Assembly (NCBI GenBank): GCA_964387795.1 | Contig: CAYLYP010000011.1 | Coordinates: 1-62,197 of the forward strand | DNA length: 62,197 nt | Reading direction: 5' to 3' | From: CAYLYP01 sp964387795 | Lineage (GTDB): Bacteria > Bacteroidota > Bacteroidia > Bacteroidales > UBA7960 | Part shown: one piece after another, positions 62,193 to 62,197 of the stretch | How positions within the stretch are numbered: position 1 is the first letter of the stretch | Layout of the letters: each line of letters opens with the position of its first letter | The notes under the pieces: model-generated | Databases searched by the model: none | The model's input: the letters and a program-made list of their open reading frames with translations, nothing else | What the model was told of the DNA's origin: nothing | Program-made: the position numbers and the translations under genes

Positions 62193-62197
62193 TTTTG

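Larger units (their letters stand above)
61418..62197. other. Repeat-rich intergenic end of the window
   Basis: No protein gene is supported in these 780 bases. In order they hold a REP-like palindrome (61472-61502) with nearby direct repeats CTTGCAGGTGC at 61509 and 61533, AT-rich unique sequence, the second copy of the 139-bp repeat (61914-62052), a cluster of ATTTACGAT-like short repeats (about 62050-62100), and two units resembling an IS21-family terminus (62148-62192). Confidence 0.7.

Overview
The window reads as chromosomal DNA of a Bacteroidota bacterium, probably Bacteroidales-like. It is AT-rich, and many genes are preceded by the phylum-specific promoter (TTTG or TTG, about 19 bp, then TAnnTTTG) with little or no Shine-Dalgarno signal. 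The gene content also fits: DUF4834, DUF6132, YfhO, a PqqD-like protein, a tgt-LptF/G pair, secreted proteins whose signal peptides end in NAQ or MGQ, and lipoproteins. I found no tRNA, rRNA or CRISPR. About fifty protein genes are supported, including rpmH (51 aa). Most are housekeeping or envelope genes, and intergenic spaces are often 300-800 bp. || Layout. 1-1.7 kb: glycosyltransferase and an overlapping ECF sigma gene (-). 1.8-4.1 kb: tgt and an LptF/G permease (+). 4.1-8.3 kb: three thioredoxins plus DUF6132 (-), divergent from a sigma-54 activator, followed by a DUF4197 lipoprotein. 8.4-20 kb: dihydroorotate-dehydrogenase-like protein, nucleoside kinase with a long leader, CPA2 antiporter, patatin, FadL-like porin, SGNH lipoprotein, VanX-like dipeptidase. 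20-24.4 kb: nitroreductase, cinA, nucleoside phosphorylase, SirB1-like protein. 24.4-27 kb: PglC-type sugar transferase and DegT aminotransferase enclosed by inverted copies of a 227-bp element. 27-36.5 kb: carbamate kinase with ornithine carbamoyltransferase, YjbQ, copper ATPase, TPR protein, AAA ATPase, RNA methyltransferase. 36.8-46 kb: TPR/SpoIIE phosphatase, proline dehydrogenase, a Usp-LOG-Usp cluster, radical SAM protein, TetR regulator. 46-62 kb: FtsX-type permease, glucosaminidase, rsmG, OPT transporter, pepD, rpmH, YfhO, glycosyltransferase, K+/H+ antiporter, then a repeat-rich end with an IS21-like terminus. || The most notable system is at 4.1-8.3 kb. The thioredoxin operon has a textbook -24/-12 sigma-54 promoter, TTGGCATAGCCTTTGCCT on the minus strand. 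Upstream, five GTTAAC-type boxes spaced 10, 21, 10 and 22 bp lead into the divergent gene for a PAS-AAA-Fis sigma-54 activator. The next gene, DUF4197, has its own sigma-54 promoter. I infer a small sigma-54 thiol-redox or envelope-stress regulon. Other unusual features are a 227-bp MITE-like element (two intact inverted copies and one decayed copy), a 139-bp family of 11-bp units present at about 22.3 kb and, inverted, at 62 kb, and a TGT that has lost its three zinc cysteines.
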